5,690 nt of DNA from an uncultured Porphyromonadaceae bacterium (GTDB lineage Bacteria > Bacteroidota > Bacteroidia > Bacteroidales > Muribaculaceae): assembly GCA_947175455.1 (NCBI GenBank), contig CAMWMW010000138.1, positions 1 through 5,690 on the forward strand, written 5' to 3'. The notes under the pieces were generated by a model. That model was not told the DNA's origin. It saw nothing but the letters and a program-made list of their open reading frames with translations, and made no database searches. Position numbers and translations under genes: made by a program. This document shows positions 1-5,690 of this stretch, piece after piece; position 1 is the first letter of the stretch, and each line of letters opens with the position of its first letter.

Positions 1-27
1 AAGAGTCAGCCCTCACGCCATATACCT

Positions 28-69
28 CCCCATCCCGCCCCATTCCACCCCCTCTCGCCCCATCACCCC
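28..69 (-). other. G-rich tract with G-quadruplex pattern at the 3' end of the ZIP gene
   Basis: The plus strand has six C-runs of three to five bases at 28-31, 34-36, 38-41, 48-52, 58-61 and 66-69, separated by gaps of 2, 1, 6, 5 and 4 bases. On the minus strand, which is the sense strand of the ZIP gene, these are G-runs that satisfy the common G3+N1-7 quadruplex rule several times over. The tract starts in the last glycine codon, crosses the TGA stop (65-63) and continues into the 3' untranslated region. GCCCCAT recurs at 37-43 and 57-63, which hints at a decayed short tandem repeat. A role in RNA 3'-end stability or termination is inference only. Confidence 0.55.
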
Positions 70-842
70 AGAACCACATCGAGAAGCATCATCAGCAGGA
101 AACCGACGGCGAAGCCGACGGTGCCCATATTCGAGTGGCGACCTTCCTGCGTCTCGGGTATCAGTTCCTCGACCACGACATACATCATCGCGCCGGCGGC
201 AAACGCCAGCAGGTAGGGCAATATCGGCAACACCACGGACGCAAGCAGAATAGTGACCGCGGCGGCTATCGGTTCGACGACGCCGCTCAGCGCCCCGATG
301 ACAAACGATTTGCGGCGGCTGTTGCCAGCCATGCGCAGCGGCATCGACACTATCGCCCCTTCCGGAAAGTTCTGTATCGCGATACCCAGAGAGAGAGCGA
401 GAGCCGCAGCCATCGGCAGGAAGGCGTTATGCTCCAACGCGGCAGCAAGCGCCGCTCCTACCGCCATACCTTCGGGAATATTATGCAGTGTCACCGCGAA
501 AACGAGTTTGGCTGTACGCGACAAACCGCTTCTCGGACCTTCGCTCATGCCGCCGTCGATATGCTGATGCGGCACCACCATGTCGAGTAACAGCAGAAAT
601 AGTATGCCGACGGCAAAACCGACAATCGAAGGTATCACACTCGCTATCCCCTCCTTGCCGGTCATTTCCATAGAGGGTATAAGCAGAGACCACACAGAGG
701 CGGCGACCATCACACCGGCAGCGAACCCGGTGAGTGTTTTCTGCAGCAGCTGCGGCATTTCGCGCCGCATCAGAAACACACACGCCGCACCCAAAGCCGT
801 TCCGGCGAACGGCAATATCAGACCAATTGCAAGACCATTCAT
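63..842 (-). CDS. ZIP-family divalent metal transporter (GufA/ZupT-like)
   Basis: Inner-membrane carrier predicted to import Zn2+ or related divalent metals such as Fe2+ and Mn2+. The 259 residues form about eight hydrophobic segments (roughly 3-25, 33-56, 66-90, 110-136, 140-168, 180-203, 205-229 and 240-258). Segment 4 carries the family signature HNIPEG at 120-125 and segment 5 the matching QNFPEG at 157-162; in known ZIP proteins these His/Asn/Glu residues build the metal site. E190 in segment 6 and EELIPE at 225-230 also fit the family. The loop after segment 3 has a small histidine cluster (PHQHID, 91-96), a common place for metal binding in ZIP proteins. The frame is open up to 890, but I chose the ATG at 842: it begins directly with segment 1, and the upstream extension would overlap the flippase and is polar. 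Only four bases separate it from the flippase stop, so it is probably co-transcribed. The family call is firm; the metal is not determinable here. Confidence 0.93.
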   Translation of the reverse strand: MNGLAIGLILPFAGTALGAACVFLMRREMPQLLQKTLTGFAAGVMVAASVWSLLIPSMEMTGKEGIASVIPSIVGFAVGILFLLLLDMVVPHQHIDGGMSEGPRSGLSRTAKLVFAVTLHNIPEGMAVGAALAAALEHNAFLPMAAALALSLGIAIQNFPEGAIVSMPLRMAGNSRRKSFVIGALSGVVEPIAAAVTILLASVVLPILPYLLAFAAGAMMYVVVEELIPETQEGRHSNMGTVGFAVGFLLMMLLDVVLG

Positions 843-846
843 ATTA

Positions 847-2319
847 TTATAACATCCTGACCGCCTCCCTGAGTTCAGGCAAACGTACAAGGCGGCAGAA
901 AAGGAGATATGACCCGATGCCGAGCAGAAGACCTCCGCCCAATTGAATCAGCCCCGCCATGTTTGCCGGCAGGGAGTTCATCCACCCCGAGAGCCCTGCG
1001 GCATAGAGAGCCACAGCGACAACGAGACATGACACGCCCGCGATCGCCATTGACGGGAGCAGGTCTCTGACCATAGCCCGCACGCTGAAGCACGCCGCAC
1101 GCCGTAGAATCAGCAGCGACACGACATAGGTGACAACAGAAGCCGCAAGCTGCCCCCACACCAGCAGTGGAACACTGCCGAACCAGACAGTAGACAGAAT
1201 CGCCGCCAGAATCAGCAGGTCTTTTGCCACCTCAAGCGCGAACAACCGCCGTCCGTCGCCGAGCGCAAGAAGATAATTGCTGTAAAGCGAAGTCAGCACC
1301 ACAAATATCCCTCTTACCGTCAGTATCTGGAAAAGAATTATCGCCGCATCCCATTTATGTCCGAAAAGAGTATGGAACAGCGGCGCGCCAAGCACGGCGA
1401 TACCACCCATGACCGGGAAAAGGACAAAGGCTGTGAAGCGGTTGATTTTCGTCACGTAGCGACGGAAAGTCTCCCCGTCATCCTGCACCTTCGACAGCAG
1501 AGGCACAAACGAAGAGGTGAGAATCTGCGATATCGAGGCACTCCCCATTTTGCTCCATTTGTCAGCCTGCGTATAGAAGCCGAGCGAGGCAAGGTTGTAG
1601 AAAGCGCCTATTATGAATGAATATATGTTCTGACACAAGGTATTGAGCGTTGACGACGAGAAGACGCTCAACCCTATCCGCCATATTTTTTTCAGCGAGT
1701 CGAGATGAAACCCCGCTGTCGGAAGCCATCCTCCGGTGATCCATAGCCAGCCGGACTTGACAGCCGCGAGAGTCACCGACTGCCACACCAGCGCCCACGG
1801 TCCCCAGCCATCCACGGCAAGCCACACACCCAACGCCCCCGACACCGTCAGCCCGATTATATTGGAGACAGCAATCTGTTTTACATCCATCCGCTTCATC
1901 AGACGGTTGGTCTGCACAATCGCCAGACCGTTGAGGATGAAGGTGAGAAACATCACCTTGGAAAGGGGTATGAGCCTACGGTCTCCCTGAAAAATATCGG
2001 CTATAAGGGGGGCGCAGAAGAAAAGGACGGCATATACCGCCACACTCACGGCAAGATTGAACCAGAACACCGTGGAATAATCCCGCTCATCGGGATCCTT
2101 GCGCTGCAGCAGCGCCGCCCCGAAGCCGCTGTCCACAAACAGTATGGCAAAAGCCTGAAACACCAGCAACGCGCCTACAAGACCAAAATCCTCCGGGGTG
2201 AGGATATTGGCGAGCACCACTCCGACCACGGCATAGAGCAGCTGAGATGAAACGCGGTCAACCGCGTTCCATTTCAGCGTACTTGCCGTTTTCTGTTTGA
2301 GAATGCTTTCCTCCGCCAC
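847..2319 (-). CDS. Polysaccharide/lipopolysaccharide flippase (Wzx/WzxC-like, MOP superfamily)
   Basis: Predicted inner-membrane flippase that moves lipid-linked oligosaccharides across the membrane for LPS, O-antigen or exopolysaccharide assembly. The 490 residues match the usual length of this family (about 480-500). The N-terminus has the typical short polar lead (AEESILKQKTAS), then a membrane segment ending in the family-like VLANILTPEDFGLVGA at 35-50 and DSGFGAALLQRK at 63-74. Many further hydrophobic segments follow, about 12-14 in all, and the C-terminal tail is basic. The start is GTG at 2319-2317: an in-frame TGA lies two codons upstream and the next methionine is far inside the protein, so GTG is the only reasonable choice. 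The gene ends in tandem in-frame stops TAA-TAA (849-844). It lies 51 bases after the GIN gene and 4 bases before the ZIP gene. No glycosyltransferase or polymerase gene is in the window, so the exported glycan is unknown. Confidence 0.9.
   Translation of the reverse strand: MAEESILKQKTASTLKWNAVDRVSSQLLYAVVGVVLANILTPEDFGLVGALLVFQAFAILFVDSGFGAALLQRKDPDERDYSTVFWFNLAVSVAVYAVLFFCAPLIADIFQGDRRLIPLSKVMFLTFILNGLAIVQTNRLMKRMDVKQIAVSNIIGLTVSGALGVWLAVDGWGPWALVWQSVTLAAVKSGWLWITGGWLPTAGFHLDSLKKIWRIGLSVFSSSTLNTLCQNIYSFIIGAFYNLASLGFYTQADKWSKMGSASISQILTSSFVPLLSKVQDDGETFRRYVTKINRFTAFVLFPVMGGIAVLGAPLFHTLFGHKWDAAIILFQILTVRGIFVVLTSLYSNYLLALGDGRRLFALEVAKDLLILAAILSTVWFGSVPLLVWGQLAASVVTYVVSLLILRRAACFSVRAMVRDLLPSMAIAGVSCLVVAVALYAAGLSGWMNSLPANMAGLIQLGGGLLLGIGSYLLFCRLVRLPELREAVRML
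880..887 (-). promoter_or_regulatory. Possible internal -7 box for the ZIP gene
   Basis: Read on the minus strand this is TACGTTTG, an exact match to the Bacteroidota -7 consensus TAnnTTTG, 38 bases before the ZIP ATG and inside the last codons of the flippase. I see no good TTTG -33 element at the usual distance. A six-base match is expected a few times by chance in this length, so this is tentative. Confidence 0.25.
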
Positions 2320-2370
2320 TGTTCAGTATTTTTTCGTGTTGTACGCAAGAGTCCGTAAGAGACCGGGGAA

Positions 2371-3060
2371 TCACTCAAGAGGCGAGACCTTGCCTCCTCC
2401 CACTTTCTTGATTTCCGGATTACCCTTGTATTGTATCTTGGTAGTGCCGATGCCGCGCACATCAAGCTTCTTCACCGGCCAGCAGGTAATGTCGCCGGTG
2501 CCGAGAATCGAGCACTTCACCTCCATCGCCTCCAGTCCTTCAGCCTCAATCAGTCCGGTGCCCACCATCTTGAAAGTCGCCTTGTCCACTTTTCCTGTAA
2601 GTATTATAGTACCCTTCCCCGTAGCGAGATGAGCTTCGGCATTTCCAGCCTGTATGTCTTCGGCGATGATGCGTCCGTTGCCTATCTGCTTTGCCGAAAA
2701 CGCGGGCACGGCGATCGTGTTGCATACTGTTGCCGTAAATTCAGAGGAATTCTCGATTTCAGTCAGATAATCCGAATATACATACAGCACAGGCAAGGCG
2801 GGATTGTTCACATCCTCCGTGTTCACCTGAATGCGGAGTCTCCCCTTGCTATTGGTGAATATAAAGGCATTGGCAAACTCCTCCTCGCCGGTGAAGACAG
2901 CCATGCCGGTGGAATCGGGCACAGACCGGTAAACCACATTGACGTTGTCCGTAATCTTAATCTTGTCGAAACGACCCACATCCAGACGATATGTCCGTTC
3001 CTGAGCCAGAGCGGACAGCACCGCCGCCAGCATCAACATAAAAAACACTGTCTTTTTCAT
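2371..3060 (-). CDS. Secreted head-GIN domain protein (DUF2807)
   Basis: Exported protein of unknown function, in a family common in Bacteroidota and named as a putative autotransporter adhesin head domain (DUF2807, PF10988). From the ATG at 3060 it has 229 residues. Residues 1-19 form a classical Sec signal peptide: two lysines, a hydrophobic core, then ALA (17-19) followed by Q20 as a likely signal peptidase I site. There is no lipobox cysteine, so it is probably periplasmic or exported rather than a lipoprotein. The mature part begins with the family-like RLDVGRFDKIKI (25-36). Its second half is a ladder of G-x-G turns at 127, 148, 167, 187, 203 and 221, about 16-21 residues apart, ending with IQYKGNPEI (209-217). 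This regular spacing suggests stacked beta strands. The frame can be extended to a TTG at 3069, but the ATG gives the normal signal peptide. Family call is secure; function is not known. Confidence 0.88.
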   Translation of the reverse strand: MKKTVFFMLMLAAVLSALAQERTYRLDVGRFDKIKITDNVNVVYRSVPDSTGMAVFTGEEEFANAFIFTNSKGRLRIQVNTEDVNNPALPVLYVYSDYLTEIENSSEFTATVCNTIAVPAFSAKQIGNGRIIAEDIQAGNAEAHLATGKGTIILTGKVDKATFKMVGTGLIEAEGLEAMEVKCSILGTGDITCWPVKKLDVRGIGTTKIQYKGNPEIKKVGGGKVSPLE

Positions 3061-3094
3061 AATTTCCAAGTATAAGATGATTTTTCGACTATGA

Positions 3095-3102
3095 CAAATC
3101 TG
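3095..3102 (-). promoter_or_regulatory. Weak candidate -7 box for the GIN gene
   Basis: On the minus strand this reads CAGATTTG, one base off the Bacteroidota TAnnTTTG consensus, 34 bases before the GIN ATG in an AT-rich gap of 82 bases. No clear TTTG -33 element precedes it. It suggests, without proving, that the GIN-flippase-ZIP part could be transcribed separately from dusB. Confidence 0.3.
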
Positions 3103-3142
3103 ATTATTTTAAACTTCCTGACCATTAATTTGAAAAATGCCA

Positions 3143-4138
3143 TCAGGAGTCTACCCGATTTCCGAAGAATGTCTCGGATATATGGTCGAGAAGATCGAAC
3201 AGTTCCTTCTCCGTCTCCGCACGCAGCAGCCTTATGCGCGTTTCGCGGAAATTCGGGATACCCTTGAAAAGAGGAGTCGCTGCGAGATGACGGCGGATGT
3301 GCAGAATGCCGCGATACTCGTCAATGCGGTCGATGCTCTCGCGTATCTGCCGGCGCAAGATATCGAACTTCGCCGCATCGGAAAGAGGTTCATACTCCCC
3401 CTTCTCAAGATACTGGCGGACTTCCCGGAATATCCACGGCGCTCCGATTGCCCCCCTGCCTATCATGATGCCGTCGACACCGAAGCTGCCGAAAGCCGCC
3501 GCCGCACCTTCCGGCGACGTTATGTCTCCGTTGCCGATTACCGGAATCTCCATGCGGGGGTCATTCTTCAGCTCCCCGATCAGCGACCAGTCCGCCTGTC
3601 CGGTATACATCTGCGAGCGTGTGCGTCCGTGCACCGTCAGAGCCTTTATGCCGCAGTCCTGCAGTCTCGGTCCCAGATCGGTGATGATTTTGTTTTCGCA
3701 ATCCCAGCCGAGGCGCGTCTTCACCGTGACAGGAATATCGACTGCATCCACCACACGGCGGGTTATCTCAAGCATCTTCGGAATATCACGGAGCATCCCC
3801 GCGCCCGCGCCTTTCCCCGCCACTTTCTTCACAGGGCACCCGAAATTGATGTCGAGAATATCCGGACCCGCCTTTTCCACTATAGCGGCAGCCTCGACCA
3901 TAGCCTATGGCTCGCGTCCGTAAATCTGTATTGCCACCGGCCGTTCGGCATCATTGATGTCGAGCTTGCGCGTCGTTGACTTTATATCGCGGATAAGCGC
4001 TTCCGCCGACACGAACTCCGTATATACCGAAGCCGCCCCCATTTCGCGACAGATCAGACGAAACGAAGGATCCGTCACATCCTCCATCGGGGCAAGCGAC
4101 ACCGGCTTGTCTCCAAGATCAACATTGGCTATTTTCAT
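3143..4138 (-). pseudogene. dusB: tRNA-dihydrouridine synthase DusB, interrupted by one in-frame TAG
   Basis: Flavin enzyme that reduces uridine to dihydrouridine in the D-loop of tRNA, using NADPH and FMN in a TIM barrel. An N-terminal part of 77 codons (4138-3908) is followed by TAG (3907-3905), and the same frame continues to a TGA at 3145-3143. Read through the TAG, the protein is 331 residues, the normal DusB length. The N-terminal part has the FMN-contact motif APMEDVTDPSFR (16-27) and IQIYG (70-74). After the stop come DINFGCP (96-102) with the catalytic Cys at about 101, VKTRLGWD (139-146), HGRTR (170-174), NGDI (203-206) and the phosphate-binding MIGRGA (225-230). All core motifs are intact and no frameshift is needed. 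In DusB proteins this position, just before AMVEAA, is often Glu, so GAG-to-TAG (or CAG-to-TAG) is the simplest origin. An ATG at 3901 lies two codons after the stop. It sits 90 bases after the M16 gene with no clear promoter between, so the two are probably co-transcribed. Family identity is very secure; whether active enzyme is made is open. Confidence 0.9.
3905..3907 (-). other. In-frame TAG codon within dusB (codon 78)
   Basis: The minus-strand codons run GAG CCA TAG GCT ATG GTC GAG, reading E-P-stop-A-M-V-E. Conserved DusB sequence continues on both sides in the same frame without insertion or deletion. The five gene ends in the window use TGA (four) or TAA (one), and none uses TAG. Confidence 0.95.
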
Positions 4139-4228
4139 TTGTATGCTTATTCCGTTTTATAGATGTTGTTGTTATAATAATATCCACCCTTTTTCAGCAC
4201 CTGCCTGTCAGCTGTCCATGGAACAGCG

Positions 4229-5464
4229 TCATACGAGCGACAAAGTTGAGAGTCCCGAGGCAAGTATCAGCTGCGCCGCCTCCTGCATCGCCTCCGGAGT
4301 CAGGGAGCGTATACGCTCCGCCGTATAGTCGATATCGTGAATCTCTCCGTAATACATCAGGCTTTTAGCCAATGCCATGGCGCGGCTCTCGCGGTGCTCG
4401 CCGCTCATGATCAGTTGCCCGCAGTATTGGTCGCGGACACGGGCGAAAGCCCTCGGCGACAGCGGTGACTGTGCGAGACGATCCAGTTCGCCGTATATAA
4501 TGGAGCGGCACTTTGCCACAGCATCCCTGTCGCAGCCGTAATACACAAGCAGCACGCCCGTATCGCTCATAAGTGCGACATTGCTCTCGACGGTATACAC
4601 CAGTCCGCGGCGGTCGCGCATTTCCATGTTCAGACGCGAGTTCATGCATGGTCCCCCCAGATAGTTGTTGAGCAGGAAAAGGGCATGCCGACGCGAATCG
4701 CCGCGTCCGAAAAGGCGGCATCCGGTTATGCAGTTCGCCTGATGGCTTGACCTCACCCGCGTCTCGTCGAAGACCTCCGCCGCAGGTGCCGCCTCGCGCA
4801 GGCGCGGTTCCGAATCAAACGTCATGTCGCCGAAATATTTTTCCACAAGACGTATGTTGCGTTCCGGATCGCCCGGGTCAGCGCAGTATATCACCATATT
4901 CCCCGGCGTATAGTTCGCATCGATGAAACCGCGTCCGTCTGCCGACGACAATCCTCTCACGCTCTCCGGCGTGCCCAATATGTTGTGGGCGAGACCCGAA
5001 CCGGCATAAATCAGTTCCTCGAACTCGTCATAGACAGAATCCGAAGGACTGTCGCGATATGAATGGATCTCCTCCACTATCACCTCCTTCTCCTTCCCGA
5101 TCTCATTAGCCGGGAAAGATGCATTCTTCACAAGATCGGAGATAAGCTCGAAAGACCTCGCGGCATAACCTGCCGGAGCGTTGGTATAAATCATCGTCTC
5201 CTCCTTTGTGGTATAGGCGTTGAGTTCACCACCGATGGTCTCCATGCGGCTTGCGATGTGACAGCTCCGGCGATGGCGCGTGCCTTTGAATATGGTATGT
5301 TCCACAAAATGGGCAAGGCCCTCCTTGTCAGCGGATTCGTCGCGGCTTCCGGCATTGACCATCGCGCCGATATACGACACGTTGCCCTCCGCCCTCACAG
5401 CCACCACCCTCAGTCCGTTGGGAAGAGTGTGGACATGATATTTCTCACTATCCTTGACAATCAT
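4229..5464 (-). CDS. M16B-family zinc metallopeptidase (pitrilysin/insulinase/processing-peptidase type)
   Basis: Predicted zinc endopeptidase of the single-unit M16B group, related to mitochondrial processing peptidase beta and YmxG/PqqL-type proteins. The 411 residues match the typical length of about 400-430. The inverted zinc motif HFVEH lies at 52-56 (ligands H52 and H56, catalytic E55). The third ligand is probably E132 in EVIVEEIHSYRDSP (127-140), about 75 residues later, as the family requires. GGELNAYTTKEET (78-90) is the usual strand after the active site. The C-terminal half carries RGLVY at 286-290, the Arg/Tyr pair typical of the second M16 domain, so both halves are present. No signal peptide is evident at the ATG (5464), so it is probably cytoplasmic. 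A good -7 box lies about 59 bases upstream. It is the first gene of the minus-strand strip, ahead of dusB. The substrate cannot be read from the sequence. Confidence 0.93.
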   Translation of the reverse strand: MIVKDSEKYHVHTLPNGLRVVAVRAEGNVSYIGAMVNAGSRDESADKEGLAHFVEHTIFKGTRHRRSCHIASRMETIGGELNAYTTKEETMIYTNAPAGYAARSFELISDLVKNASFPANEIGKEKEVIVEEIHSYRDSPSDSVYDEFEELIYAGSGLAHNILGTPESVRGLSSADGRGFIDANYTPGNMVIYCADPGDPERNIRLVEKYFGDMTFDSEPRLREAAPAAEVFDETRVRSSHQANCITGCRLFGRGDSRRHALFLLNNYLGGPCMNSRLNMEMRDRRGLVYTVESNVALMSDTGVLLVYYGCDRDAVAKCRSIIYGELDRLAQSPLSPRAFARVRDQYCGQLIMSGEHRESRAMALAKSLMYYGEIHDIDYTAERIRSLTPEAMQEAAQLILASGLSTLSLV

Positions 5465-5522
5465 ACGATATTACAATCATAAATAACCCGTCCGTCGCAA
5501 CACCGCGGACGCATTCAATCCG

Positions 5523-5530
5523 CAAAGATA
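5523..5530 (-). promoter_or_regulatory. -7 promoter box for the M16 peptidase gene
   Basis: On the minus strand this reads TATCTTTG, an exact match to the Bacteroidota sigma-ABfr -7 consensus TAnnTTTG, followed by GC as often seen. It lies 59 bases before the ATG at 5464, giving a leader of about 50 bases. I do not see a clean TTTG -33 element; that region is taken by the palindrome at 5536-5549. Confidence 0.6.
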
Positions 5531-5535
5531 ACTAA

Positions 5536-5549
5536 AAAAACGCGTTTTT
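5536..5549. promoter_or_regulatory. 14-base perfect palindrome in the divergent intergenic region
   Basis: AAAAACGCGTTTTT is a perfect inverted repeat six bases upstream of the minus-strand -7 box, in the spacer where a regulator could interfere with RNA polymerase. It could be an operator, or a chance result of A- and T-runs around CGCG. It has no loop, so it is not a terminator hairpin. Confidence 0.25.
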
Positions 5550-5605
5550 CCGCGCCATGTCGCCATCGGATTAAAGAATTATTTCCGTAATTGGGAATAA
5601 TTCAC

Positions 5606-5613
5606 TAATTTTG
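5606..5613 (+). promoter_or_regulatory. -7 promoter box facing right
   Basis: TAATTTTG matches the TAnnTTTG consensus exactly and is followed by CACC, a common context in Bacteroidales promoters. Twenty bases upstream is TTTC (5582-5585), a near match to the TTTG -33 element. Transcription would start near 5620 and lead into the possible gene at 5676. Confidence 0.6.
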
Positions 5614-5675
5614 CACCGCCTGACCGTATTTAGACAATAAGAGTATGTTTAGTTTTAACACGAATTTAAACTAAA

Positions 5676-5690
5676 ATGACTTTTGGAAAT
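5676..5690 (+). CDS. Possible start of a rightward gene, cut by the window end
   Basis: An ATG at 5676 opens a frame that begins M-T-F-G-N and runs off the window. It is supported by the rightward -7 box about 63 bases upstream and by an A-rich sequence just before the start (TAAA directly before ATG), as is usual for Bacteroidota starts. Five codons are far too few to assign a family. A nine-codon mini-frame (5645-5674) ends one base before this ATG. The real start could also lie beyond the window. Confidence 0.35.

Noticed and set aside
135..590. Plus-strand open frame of 151 codons opposite the ZIP gene
   Set aside because: The product is Arg/His/Gln-rich low-complexity sequence, typical of an antisense shadow of a membrane protein gene.
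843..890. Extended N-terminus for the ZIP protein starting at 890
   Set aside because: It would overlap the flippase C-terminal codons and add a polar 16-residue lead; the ATG at 842 begins at the first membrane segment and follows the flippase stop closely.
2320..2370. Promoter or terminator in the gap between the GIN gene and the flippase
   Set aside because: The gap holds only an imperfect 10-base direct repeat (GTCTCTTACG/GACTCTTGCG on the minus strand); I see no TAnnTTTG box and no hairpin.
2431..3075. Plus-strand open frame of 214 codons opposite the GIN gene
   Set aside because: It is the antisense shadow of a gene with a clear signal peptide and family motifs; its own product shows no family features.
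3137..3979. Long plus-strand open frame of 280 codons opposite dusB
   Set aside because: It lies antisense to a gene with clear DusB motifs, its protein has no recognisable domain and is rich in Arg/His, and long antisense frames are expected opposite GC-rich coding sequence.
4211..4227. Possible terminator hairpin after the M16 stop (GCTGT/ACAGC arms)
   Set aside because: The stem is only five pairs with a seven-base loop and no U-tract follows on the minus strand, so it does not look like an intrinsic terminator.

Overview
This window looks like chromosomal sequence from a moderately GC-rich member of the Bacteroidota, most plausibly order Bacteroidales. The reasons are: TAnnTTTG-type -7 promoter boxes instead of TATAAT; no convincing Shine-Dalgarno sequences before the starts; a head-GIN (DUF2807) exported protein, typical of this phylum; and the Bacteroidales-like 'APMEDVTD' opening of the dihydrouridine synthase. 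The family or genus cannot be fixed from this sequence alone.

Five genes lie on the minus strand, transcribed from right to left. They are an M16B zinc peptidase (4229-5464), a DusB-type tRNA-dihydrouridine synthase broken by one in-frame TAG (3143-4138), a secreted head-GIN/DUF2807 protein (2371-3060), a MOP-superfamily polysaccharide/LPS flippase (847-2319) and a ZIP-family divalent metal transporter (63-842). The gaps are short (90, 82, 51 and 4 bases), so the whole strip could be read as one or two transcripts. A good promoter sits before the peptidase, a weaker candidate before the GIN gene, and a possible internal one just before the ZIP gene. No convincing intrinsic terminator was found.

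The right-hand 211 bases (5465-5675) are a divergent intergenic region. It carries a -7 box for the peptidase on the minus strand, another -7 box facing right, and a 14-base perfect palindrome near them. A plus-strand gene may begin at 5676, but only five codons are inside the window. The left-hand 62 bases lie downstream of the ZIP gene and hold a dense series of C-runs (G-runs on the transcribed sense strand) that fits a G-quadruplex pattern.

The genes do not form one obvious pathway: they cover proteolysis, tRNA modification, an exported beta-rich protein, envelope glycan export and metal uptake. The most notable item is the amber codon inside an otherwise intact dusB. It could be a recent nonsense mutation, a sequencing or assembly error, readthrough, or restart at an ATG two codons later. 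I see no clear evidence of a mobile element, CRISPR array, tRNA/rRNA gene or wholly new multi-gene system.
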